Positions 32,674 through 42,258 of a stretch of 64,000 bases of DNA are shown piece by piece. Each line of letters starts with the position of its first letter. The stretch's first letter is position 1. The notes beneath the pieces were generated by a model. The model made no database searches. It was given only the letters and a program-made list of their open reading frames with translations, and was not told the origin of the DNA. Made by a program: the position numbers and the translations under genes. Origin of the DNA: Nematopogon swammerdamellus (Eukaryota > Arthropoda > Insecta > Lepidoptera > Adelidae); contig OX336343.1 of NCBI GenBank assembly GCA_946902875.1, positions 19,701,596-19,765,595 of the forward strand, in the 5' to 3' direction.

Positions 32674-33088
32674 TAGGGTGACTGGTAATTCGATCTATTC
32701 CTTGAAAGGGGTTATACTAGAGGTTATTTGGAACAAATTAAGTCCTATCAACTGGGGGTCGGAAATGAGCGGTTTCCGAGATATCGGGGTTTTAAGATTT
32801 TTTTTTAATTTATGACTTGTAATCGAAAAAAAAGGTATAAAAAATATATGCTTATTTTTGGGCACTCCATTGACATTTTTCTGAGAGCCGGTAAGTTACC
32901 AATCATTTAAAAAAAAATATCGGCCCAACGTTCTTAAAATATCAGAAATAAAAGGTCGAATTTTAATTTCTATTTTTATGTAAATTTTTATAAAAAAAAA
33001 AAAAAAAAAAACAGTTGATGGGTGTTAAGTTCCAAATAACCTCTAGTATAACCCCTTTCAAGGAAGAGATTATTTACCAGTCACCCTG
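32674..33088. mobile_element. Mariner-like MITE, 415 bp, TA TSD
   Basis: The inverted ends, (T/C)AGGGTGACTGGTAA at each side, continue into about 55-bp arms containing CCTTGAAAGGGGTTATACTA. TA dinucleotides flank both ends (32672-32673 and 33089-33090). An A-run lies near the right arm. TA target duplication points to Tc1/mariner. Confidence 0.75.
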
Positions 33089-33296
33089 TATATACCAATA
33101 CAATAAATAAATCTGAGATATTGCACGAAACGACCGTAGAACTTGACAGCAAGTAATGTCAACCTAGCGGGAAGATACAGACCTACCAAGTTATCTGTGA
33201 AGTGGCAGATCAGGAACTAACGGAAGTGTCATTCGGCTGTCATATATGTCAAAGCGTGTTCAATTCGAGTTTTCTGTCTCTATAGAGCATTTTATC

Positions 33297-33873
33297 ATGC
33301 CGAAAGCTATTCACAGTGATGCCCGGAATTTAATCCTAAAAGTAAAATAGTTTTAGAAGAGGATCCTCGACAACAAGCGCCGATAATTCCATTTCATCAG
33401 ATGTACAAAAGAATATAAGCTGCTACAGATTAGTGTTGCCAGTTGTAAACCAAATTTTTCCCACATAACAGATACATTTTAATTTGAAGTTTTGTGATTG
33501 ATTGAATTTTCAGGTGTAAGTAAAGGGCTCATTTCCAAAATTGTTAAGGAAAAGAACGCTGCAGAAGAAACACATACAAAAGTCACAACAGCTGGTAAAA
33601 TAAGACAAAGAAAGATGGTTTTATTCGTGTTGATTCATTTTACCGTGAGGTCATCTGAAGAAAAGTTCATAAATTTTATTCGGTGAGAAAAGAAATACCG
33701 ACCTACAAATGGCTTCTGGATGTACTAGAAAAACAAGGAAAAACACGAAATAACTGCTTGGAGATCTAGATATTCGCAAGAAAAAAAGGAAAAAGAAAAC
33801 ACCCAAAACAATATGCCTGGGGTGTGGCCTATTGATCACGACTATCATAATACGTGTAAACGTGTACAACTGA
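33297..33873 (+). pseudogene. HTH/DDE-like transposase relic, copy 1
   Basis: ATG at 33297 reads MPKAIHSDARNLILKV and is then broken. A shifted frame gives EEDPRQQAPIIPFHQMYKRI. After a TTTTCAG acceptor at 33512 it reads GVSKGLISKIVKEKNAAEET (helix-turn-helix). Further on, a third frame gives FYSVRKEIPTYKWLLDVLEK, the conserved segment that follows the HTH in this insect transposase family. The stop is at 33871-33873. Several frameshifts make it non-functional, and the catalytic domain is missing. Confidence 0.65.
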
Positions 33874-34112
33874 AATCACAGCTAAATCAAGTGATCAGAT
33901 TATACCTTATTGTAAACCAGGATTTGAATAAAAACAATTATTTTTGAGTACATACTCATTTTTCACATTGAAATTGCATCCTCTATTTATTTCACTATAT
34001 ACGAATAAGATATTTGTTTATACCAATATTTGGTTTTTATTTATTGACGTAACAACGTCACGTCTTATAAATTGATGAACACCGGCTGCACGCACGAAAA
34101 AGTGTCACGTTC

Positions 34113-34255
34113 CATCTGAACCTGTGTGTGCAAGCGAGAGCCCGTAAAAAGCGATAGAGAGGCATATATGGAGAGTAGGAAATACAAAATACATTTGTCC
34201 GTCTTTTGCGAGCCTCGAACCCGCGGTCCCTGCCACCAATATTGTGTGACCGACC
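34113..34255 (-). repeat. tRNA-derived SINE body, copy 1
   Basis: On the reverse strand the sequence reads GCAGGGACCGCGGGTTCGAG (B-box-like) followed by a T-rich body. It is cut by the P-like element at 34256. The matching head is preserved only after the full copy C at 41014-41047. Confidence 0.65.
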
Positions 34256-36230
34256 CACGAGTCAGTAAGCCTGGAGGCGCTATACATAGGAGGACAGGGG
34301 TAGCCGCGCGTCGGCGCACACGCGCCAGCGCGTCAGTCTAGCGCCGGCGACCGATCTTAGTCTCCGTCCGCCGCTCAGGCGGAGCGAACGTGCGCGTCTG
34401 TCACAAAATGCCTCATTGTGCAGTGCTTTGGTGCAAAAAGTCGTCGAAAAATTCAAACTTGAACACAGATGGAGTCACCTTTCACGAGTAAGTACTTTCA
34501 TTCAATTTGATAGCATTTTTCGCTTGAATTTCAGTAACAAACATCGGCGTAAATATGTATGGAGAGCTCTTTTCTGCTTACCCACCATAGGTCGACTATC
34601 GTGTTGGATGCAGTTAGCTCTTGTAATTTTTTTTGTTTATTGATAAATATGTATGTTAAATGTATACAGATATTTCATGCATTCTGCCTTATTGCCAAAG
34701 GACATTTCTTCTAGTCAACCTCAGCAGGTTTCCTCGTTCAATATTCGTTTATCGCGCTTTTTTCATTCAACCAGTACCTACCGGTTTTTACTTTTGAGCG
34801 ACTCTAAAGGAATTAATTTCTTTAGGTCATGCGTCTACCGGGAATTAGTCTTGTTATGCTTAGCATTAACAAAATTAATTCATAATGAATACCCCGTTAG
34901 CATTTAGCACTGCTAAGCGCCCTGATGAATAAAAATTAATACTAAATGCTAAGCAATAATCACATTTAATTTTAATTAGCATTGCTGTTTCGTTCGTAAA
35001 ACTTTGCTGGTTCGTTTGTTTTGGAACGCACAAAGCAATGAAGTATGTGCTATTTATCTGTGGTACTGCTAAATGCTAAATGCTATATAGCGCCTGCGCT
35101 CCGCTGCTAGCTAGCTAGCTAGCATCTAAATGCGAAATGCGATGCGATCATGCGAGTGAGGGGTCGGAATTATCATCTGTCACGTGATCATTAGTTTTGG
35201 TCATATCTACAGAACCACTGGACTTAGACCCATCGTGTTGGTACTCAATCTGAACGTCTCGATGAGATCTATCCATCTGTCACATTAACTATTGTTTTGG
35301 TCATAACTCGAGAACCACTGGTGCTAGACCCATCGTGTTGGTACTCAAACTTCAGGTCTCGGTGAGATCTATCCATCTGTCACATGAACTTTTGTTTTGG
35401 TCATAACTCGAGAACCACTGGTGCTAGATCCATCGTGTTGGTACTCAAACTTTAGGTCTCGGTGAGATCTATCCATCTGTCACATGAACTTTTGTTTTGG
35501 TCATAACTCGAGAACCACTGGTGCTAGACCCATCGTGTTGGTACTCAAACTTCAGGTCTCGGTGAGATCTATCCATCTGTCACATGAACTTTTGTTTTGG
35601 TCATAACTCGAGAACCACTGGTGCTAGACCCATCGTGTTGGTCTTCAAACTTTAGGTCTCGGTGAGATCTATCCATCTGTTGCGCGACCATCTCTCGAGA
35701 CACATGTTAGTTCTTTAAGGGAAGGTGTGGATCTAAGCTTGCGATGGCTTCACCGAACATATCCGGGCCCATCGGCAGTAGAGGAGGGTATTAATCGAGG
35801 CCGGGACTAGCGAGTGGCCACTCTAAATTTCCCGCGCATGCTTCACGTTTCGGCTCGCTTCAAGCCCTCGTCAGCTAGTCTGCGTTGACTAGGACGCGGG
35901 GAAACACCAGTCCCGCTCTCGACCTCCCTCTCTCTACCTATCCATATTCTGTAGGATGCTTCCAGTGACGTTTACGAAGCTCTCTCCATGTATGAGCTTA
36001 GCGTCGATCTTGGCAGCCCTAGATTCTTGGAGAGACTGTGGACGAATTCGCTGGTAGTCCTCTTGCTCCGACTTCCACAGCGAAGAGATCAGTCTTGAAT
36101 CTGTTTCTCACAATCCGTTTCTCACAATCCGGTCTACTAGGTTGCAGTACTTGTTAGGTTTGATGTTGTGGTCCTTCGGTATGTTGCTTTCCCATGGAAC
36201 TGTAAGTTCAACAAGTACTACATATGCTTT
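34256..36230 (+). mobile_element. P-like transposon, copy B, 3'-truncated
   Basis: This is the first 1975 bp of the element described at 13291, preceded by GACCGACC (34248-34255). It ends abruptly at 36230 at the tandem-duplication junction, not at its own terminus, so it is a by-product of the duplication and not an independent insertion. It retains the left end, THAP exon (34408-34487), satellite and part of the retrotransposon fragment. Confidence 0.9.
35176..35680 (+). repeat. 100-bp satellite array, copy B
   Basis: Same five 100-bp units as at 14211, in the same order and with the same variant positions (for example ATCCATCG in the third unit). Confidence 0.95.
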
Positions 36231-36641
36231 GTGACTGGTAATTCGATCTATTCCTTGAAAGGGGTTATACTAGAGGTTATTTGGAACAAATTAAGTCCTA
36301 TCAACTGGGGGTCGGAAATGAGCGGTTTCCGAGATATCGGGGTTTTAAGATTTTTTTTTAATTTATGACTTGTAATCGAAAAAAAAGGTATAAAAAATAT
36401 ATGCTTATTTTTGGGCACTCCATTGACATTTTTCTGAGAGCCGGTAAGTTACCAATCATTTAAAAAAAAATATCGGCCCAACGTTCTTAAAATATCAGAA
36501 ATAAAAGGTCGAATTTTAATTTCTATTTTTATGTAAATTTTTATAAAAAAAAAAAAAAAAAAAACAGTTGATGGGTGTTAAGTTCCAAATAACCTCTAGT
36601 ATAACCCCTTTCAAGGAAGAGATTATTTACCAGTCACCCTG
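36231..36641. mobile_element. Mariner-like MITE, second copy, left end cut
   Basis: Duplicate of 32674-33088 missing only the first four bases, because the duplication breakpoint falls inside its left inverted repeat. Confidence 0.85.
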
Positions 36642-36849
36642 TATATACCAATACAATAAATAAATCTGAGATATTGCACGAAACGACCGTAGAACTTGAC
36701 AGCAAGTAATGTCAACCTAGCGGGAAGATACAGACCTACCAAGTTATCTGTGAAGTGGCAGATCAGGAACTAACGGAAGTGTCATTCGGCTGTCATATAT
36801 GTCAAAGCGTGTTCAATTCGAGTTTTCTGTCTCTATAGAGCATTTTATC

Positions 36850-37426
36850 ATGCCGAAAGCTATTCACAGTGATGCCCGGAATTTAATCCTAAAAGTAAAA
36901 TAGTTTTAGAAGAGGATCCTCGACAACAAGCGCCGATAATTCCATTTCATCAGATGTACAAAAGAATATAAGCTGCTACAGATTAGTGTTGCCAGTTGTA
37001 AACCAAATTTTTCCCACATAACAGATACATTTTAATTTGAAGTTTTGTGATTGATTGAATTTTCAGGTGTAAGTAAAGGGCTCATTTCCAAAATTGTTAA
37101 GGAAAAGAACGCTGCAGAAGAAACACATACAAAAGTCACAACAGCTGGTAAAATAAGACAAAGAAAGATGGTTTTATTCGTGTTGATTCATTTTACCGTG
37201 AGGTCATCTGAAGAAAAGTTCATAAATTTTATTCGGTGAGAAAAGAAATACCGACCTACAAATGGCTTCTGGATGTACTAGAAAAACAAGGAAAAACACG
37301 AAATAACTGCTTGGAGATCTAGATATTCGCAAGAAAAAAAGGAAAAAGAAAACACCCAAAACAATATGCCTGGGGTGTGGCCTATTGATCACGACTATCA
37401 TAATACGTGTAAACGTGTACAACTGA
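36850..37426 (+). pseudogene. HTH/DDE-like transposase relic, copy 2
   Basis: Identical duplicate of 33297-33873 at offset 3553, carrying the same frameshifts and the same GVSKGLISKIVKEK segment. It was already broken before duplication. Confidence 0.65.
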
Positions 37427-37665
37427 AATCACAGCTAAATCAAGTGATCAGATTATACCTTATTGTAAACCAGGATTTGAATAAAAACAATTATTTTTGA
37501 GTACATACTCATTTTTCACATTGAAATTGCATCCTCTATTTATTTCACTATATACGAATAAGATATTTGTTTATACCAATATTTGGTTTTTATTTATTGA
37601 CGTAACAACGTCACGTCTTATAAATTGATGAACACCGGCTGCACGCACGAAAAAGTGTCACGTTC

Positions 37666-37808
37666 CATCTGAACCTGTGTGTGCAAGCGAGAGCCCGTAA
37701 AAAGCGATAGAGAGGCATATATGGAGAGTAGGAAATACAAAATACATTTGTCCGTCTTTTGCGAGCCTCGAACCCGCGGTCCCTGCCACCAATATTGTGT
37801 GACCGACC
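37666..37808 (-). repeat. tRNA-derived SINE body, copy 2
   Basis: Duplicate of 34113-34255. The SINE continues at 41014-41047 after copy C of the P-like element, where the reverse strand gives TAGCCGGGTGGTTAAGACG (A-box-like). The P-like element thus inserted into a SINE head. Confidence 0.65.
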
Positions 37809-37960
37809 CACGAGTCAGTAAGCCTGGAGGCGCTATACATAGGAGGACAGGGGTAGCCGCGCGTCGGCGCACACGCGCCAGCGCGTCAGTCTAGCGCCGG
37901 CGACCGATCTTAGTCTCCGTCCGCCGCTCAGGCGGAGCGAACGTGCGCGTCTGTCACAAA

Positions 37961-38196
37961 ATGCCTCATTGTGCAGTGCTTTGGTGCAAAAAGTCGTCGA
38001 AAAATTCAAACTTGAACACAGATGGAGTCACCTTTCACGAGTAAGTACTTTCATTCAATTTGATAGCATTTTTCGCTTGAATTTCAGTAACAAACATCGG
38101 CGTAAATATGTATGGAGAGCTCTTTTCTGCTTACCCACCATAGGTCGACTATCGTGTTGGATGCAGTTAGCTCTTGTAATTTTTTTTGTTTATTGA
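37961..38196 (+). pseudogene. THAP-domain transposase 5' exons, copy C
   Basis: Same THAP-type exon pair as at 13443-13678: first exon 37961-38040, GTAAGT donor, TTTCAG acceptor and the same early stop. No substitutions are visible in the translated stretches. Confidence 0.7.
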
Positions 38197-38728
38197 TAAA
38201 TATGTATGTTAAATGTATACAGATATTTCATGCATTCTGCCTTATTGCCAAAGGACATTTCTTCTAGTCAACCTCAGCAGGTTTCCTCGTTCAATATTCG
38301 TTTATCGCGCTTTTTTCATTCAACCAGTACCTACCGGTTTTTACTTTTGAGCGACTCTAAAGGAATTAATTTCTTTAGGTCATGCGTCTACCGGGAATTA
38401 GTCTTGTTATGCTTAGCATTAACAAAATTAATTCATAATGAATACCCCGTTAGCATTTAGCACTGCTAAGCGCCCTGATGAATAAAAATTAATACTAAAT
38501 GCTAAGCAATAATCACATTTAATTTTAATTAGCATTGCTGTTTCGTTCGTAAAACTTTGCTGGTTCGTTTGTTTTGGAACGCACAAAGCAATGAAGTATG
38601 TGCTATTTATCTGTGGTACTGCTAAATGCTAAATGCTATATAGCGCCTGCGCTCCGCTGCTAGCTAGCTAGCTAGCATCTAAATGCGAAATGCGATGCGA
38701 TCATGCGAGTGAGGGGTCGGAATTATCA

Positions 38729-39233
38729 TCTGTCACGTGATCATTAGTTTTGGTCATATCTACAGAACCACTGGACTTAGACCCATCGTGTTGGTACTCA
38801 ATCTGAACGTCTCGATGAGATCTATCCATCTGTCACATTAACTATTGTTTTGGTCATAACTCGAGAACCACTGGTGCTAGACCCATCGTGTTGGTACTCA
38901 AACTTCAGGTCTCGGTGAGATCTATCCATCTGTCACATGAACTTTTGTTTTGGTCATAACTCGAGAACCACTGGTGCTAGATCCATCGTGTTGGTACTCA
39001 AACTTTAGGTCTCGGTGAGATCTATCCATCTGTCACATGAACTTTTGTTTTGGTCATAACTCGAGAACCACTGGTGCTAGACCCATCGTGTTGGTACTCA
39101 AACTTCAGGTCTCGGTGAGATCTATCCATCTGTCACATGAACTTTTGTTTTGGTCATAACTCGAGAACCACTGGTGCTAGACCCATCGTGTTGGTCTTCA
39201 AACTTTAGGTCTCGGTGAGATCTATCCATCTGT
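38729..39233 (+). repeat. 100-bp satellite array, copy C
   Basis: Five units, identical in arrangement to 14211-14715. The unit number has not changed between the copies, so the array moves as part of the element and has not yet expanded or contracted. Confidence 0.95.
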
Positions 39234-39272
39234 TGCGCGACCATCTCTCGAGACACATGTTAGTTCTTTAAG

Positions 39273-39922
39273 GGAAGGTGTGGATCTAAGCTTGCGATGG
39301 CTTCACCGAACATATCCGGGCCCATCGGCAGTAGAGGAGGGTATTAATCGAGGCCGGGACTAGCGAGTGGCCACTCTAAATTTCCCGCGCATGCTTCACG
39401 TTTCGGCTCGCTTCAAGCCCTCGTCAGCTAGTCTGCGTTGACTAGGACGCGGGGAAACACCAGTCCCGCTCTCGACCTCCCTCTCTCTACCTATCCATAT
39501 TCTGTAGGATGCTTCCAGTGACGTTTACGAAGCTCTCTCCATGTATGAGCTTAGCGTCGATCTTGGCAGCCCTAGATTCTTGGAGAGACTGTGGACGAAT
39601 TCGCTGGTAGTCCTCTTGCTCCGACTTCCACAGCGAAGAGATCAGTCTTGAATCTGTTTCTCACAATCCGTTTCTCACAATCCGGTCTACTAGGTTGCAG
39701 TACTTGTTAGGTTTGATGTTGTGGTCCTTCGGTATGTTGCTTTCCCATGGAACTGTAAGTTCAACAAGTACTACATATGCTTTGTCGCTTTTGTGAATAT
39801 GAGTATATCCGGTCTTAATATTGTGGTACAGATTTCAGAAGGCATCTGGTCATGCTTCTCATGTGCCCATCGGCAGTAGAGGAGGGTGTTAATCGAGGCG
39901 GGGACTAGCGAGTGGCCACTTT
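39273..39922 (-). repeat. RLE-retrotransposon 3' fragment, copy C
   Basis: Same reversed 3' fragment as 14755-15404, including the CATGTG/CCCATCGGCAG junction. The corresponding partial copy in unit 1 of the duplication is 35720-36230. Confidence 0.85.
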
Positions 39923-41013
39923 AGTTTAGTTCAACAATAACAATGTAATTGTCAACAATGTAAACAGTAACAATGTAAATGTCGTAAATTGTGCTTTTAA
40001 ATTTAATTCAATTGTTCAAAAGTTACCAAATGAAAAATTTAATATAGATACCGATCTATAAATAAATAATTAAGTAAATTATTGTTCTGTTTCAAATATA
40101 TGTTTCTATTACAGACTACACAGCCTTTCATTTGTTATTTTATTAACCCTTATATAACGAATTCACACCGTCAAACTGACAGAGAGACGCATGGTACATT
40201 TTATAAGGCTCTAGCTGCATGGCTGGTTAGTTTGTTAAAAAAGGCAAAGCCTGGAATACCTCATTTTACCCTAAAAAAATTGAATATCCAGGTGGGTATG
40301 GCTGGTTAGTTTGTTAAAAAAGGCAAAGCCTGGAAAACCTCATTTTACCGTAAAAAAATTAAATATCGAGGTGGGTACTCATAAATTTTTTATGGTAGGG
40401 TAGATTTTCGCGAATTTTTCGCGAAGTCATATTGCAATATAATTTGTCATATCGTTGGCTAAGTAATTAGCAAATAGTTGTTAATAATATAATAATTTTT
40501 TTTTTTGTTACAAAACTTTTCGACTTTCTAACATTATTTTTTTAATTTTGGAAAATTCCAATAACAAATACTCCAATAAGATAATACCAATGTACGAGGT
40601 CTTACATATCATTGTTTTGGAAATTTGATGTAGATTTATAATAAAGTATCCGAGGTATCTCAGAACTTAGAACTATTATCGTGTTTATGCGAAAATCTGC
40701 AAATTCGCAAAATTGTGAAAGGGGCGTTGCCTTTGTTCATTTAAGAGAAGTTATATTATTCCCTTGAAGGGTTAAATATTGTTAAATCCGTTTCATCTTT
40801 TCATCGCGAATCGACACAATGAGCGACTTATTGTATGAATCCCGTTCAAACGTATGGAAGACTGGCGTCACGTGGCTACCTACTCGCTCGGCCAATCACG
40901 GCGTTCCATGCGCCGCTCCCGCCTCAGACTTCACACCCCTTTGGCGGCTACCTCGGTTCTCATACAAACGATGCCGTATTTCGTATCCAGGCTTACTGAC
41001 TCGTGGACCGACC

Positions 41014-42059
41014 AGACGTCTTAACCACCCGGCTAAATCGATCATGTACTAGCGAAGCGAATTCGTTCAACAGTAGGTGAAGATTTCATGGCGTTCGCAG
41101 TTAGGTAGGTGTTGCAACGTTGTAGTATGCACTTTGATATGTAGATGGCGTTATATAGGATTATAAATGTAATACTTCAGCGGTAGTTTACTTGATTCGC
41201 AGTTAGGTAGGTGTTGCAACGTTGTAGTATGCGCTTTGATATGTAGATGGCGTTATGTAGGATTATTGATAAAGTAGGTAGATGTGTGTTATCTAGAAAT
41301 TTACAAACTTAAAGTTTATATTGATAATTAATATTATTAGTTTTTAAAGTACCAACCGTTCCCAGTAGTTTTACCACTTTATGACGTTATCACGTAAAAC
41401 TATCGTTCGTAAACCGACTTTACAGACAACCAATTTTTTTAGCATAATATACTCACATGCATAGTTTTGATAACAAACAAGTAATAAAATCTATGGGGGA
41501 GGCGTATGTTCAGCAGTGCACGTCTTGTGGCCGATAATTGTAGCAAAATAGCTATTCTAAATAGTCAACCACATATTACGTAAAATATCTTGACTTAGGG
41601 CCCGGCCACAGTCGCGCCGCGTCGTCACCGCCATGGCGCGGTGCGGCGCCGCGCCGGCCGTGACAACACCGTACGGTAAACGGTAGTAGCAGTAAAGTTC
41701 CGGTGCAATCGTGAATGCCGCCGTTTTATTTGATGTTACACTCTCGAACCGTTCCTCTACTAAGAATATCAATAAATCAGTATCAATATTGTTTGCACAA
41801 AGCAACATACCAACTGAACTGTTCGATAATGAAACATCAAATAAAACGGGGACATTCACAACACTGGCAACAATGAAACGATGGCAGCGCACCACTCAGT
41901 TCACAGATAACTTGGTCGGTCTGTACAATGCATTATTATCAGTTTGTATTTTAGGACAGTATTTTTGCCTTGGATTCAAGACACTATAAATTATAGAACA
42001 CGAATAAATTATTATGACAGCTACCGTCACACTCTATGTAATGTAAGCTACATTATTTT
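41014..42059. other. Upstream region of eIF3b with small repeats
   Basis: A 74-bp segment occurs twice (41094-41167 and 41196-41269), sharing TTCGCAGTTAGGTAGGTGTT and GTAGATGGCGTTAT. The inverted partner of 30868-30925 is at 41380-41440. A GGGCCCGGCCACAGTCGCGC motif starts a GC-rich patch at about 41597-41670, and GTTTTATTTGATGTTAC at 41722 is mirrored by the complement at 41833, marking an imperfect foldback. No second gene was seen. Confidence 0.5.
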
Positions 42060-42131
42060 GTCTATGGTCTTTCAAATGGCTGCCCTTCCGGTGTGCTCGC
42101 GTGTCTGCTGCTCCGTCTGACGTGCCAAATC
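42060..42131 (+). promoter_or_regulatory. Presumed 5' UTR/core promoter region of eIF3b
   Basis: Directly upstream of the eIF3b start lies a pyrimidine-containing stretch with CTTCCGGTGTGC (an ETS-like GGAA core on the other strand) and no TATA box. An upstream ATG at 42076 opens a 15-codon frame that stops at 42118-42120 before the main start. Whether it is in the mRNA depends on the unknown transcription start. Confidence 0.4.
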
Positions 42132-42258
42132 ATGGCGAAGAAGAAAGCAGACGAGAAGGCGAGTGCCGCGGCACCCTCCGACACGGAGGACGCTAACTAT
42201 GACTCGGAGCCGGATTTCGACGACCCGCCCGGTTTTACAGACGATGTCAGCGACGAAG
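42132..42258 (+). CDS. eIF3b: eIF3b exon 1
   Basis: Starts [20 protein letters not shown] and ends in DDVSDE with one base of a split codon before GTGAGT. It encodes the acidic N-terminus, including the conserved FDDPPGF motif of insect eIF3b. The ATG was chosen over upstream GTG/CTG codons because the family begins MAKKK here. Confidence 0.95.

Larger units (their letters stand above)
31079..34112. mobile_element. Inverted-repeat-bounded element, about 3.0 kb
   Basis: The left end AACGTGACACGTTTTCGTGC, continuing to TTATAAGACGTGACGTC at 31137, is repeated inverted at 34046-34112. The interior holds the palindrome-rich element at 31920, a mariner-like MITE and a transposase relic. No TSD was recognised. 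It is tentatively an old DNA transposon with nested insertions. Confidence 0.45.
32678..36230. repeat. Tandem segmental duplication, unit 1 (3553 bp)
   Basis: This segment recurs immediately downstream at 36231-39783 with an offset of exactly 3553 bp. All open frames and all lines compared are identical. It starts inside the mariner-like MITE and ends inside the P-like element, so the unit is not a transposon. The junction shows only 2 bp (GT) of shared sequence. Confidence 0.95.
36231..39783. repeat. Tandem segmental duplication, unit 2 (3553 bp)
   Basis: This is the second unit of the duplication. It begins GTGACTGGTAATTC, without the mariner MITE's left terminus (which therefore exists once), and continues past 39783 into the genuine right part of the P-like element. 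Which unit is original follows from this: the left junction is intact in unit 1 and the right junction in unit 2. Confidence 0.95.
37809..41005 (+). mobile_element. P-element-like composite transposon, copy C, 3197 bp
   Basis: A full-length copy with both 20-bp inverted termini and an 8-bp TSD, GACCGACC (37801-37808 and 41006-41013). It has exactly the length of copy A and is nearly identical in sequence; one visible difference is GTAATTGTC against GTAAATGTC near 39945. Two independent TSDs with one interior prove that the whole composite, satellite and retrotransposon piece included, transposes as a unit. Confidence 0.92.

Noticed and set aside
34408..36230. Third independent P-like insertion
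   Set aside because: Copy B ends at the tandem-duplication junction and shares the left flank of copy C, so it arose by duplication, not by transposition.
30868..41440. A single 10.5-kb transposon bounded by GGTTGTCTGTAAAGTCGGTT
   Set aside because: The pair is far apart, encloses unrelated complete elements and a tandem duplication, and no TSD is visible; two separate repeat copies are simpler.
42093..42131. N-terminal extension of eIF3b from an upstream non-ATG codon
   Set aside because: The frame is open but has no ATG before 42132, and insect eIF3b begins MAKKK; the context at 42132 is good.
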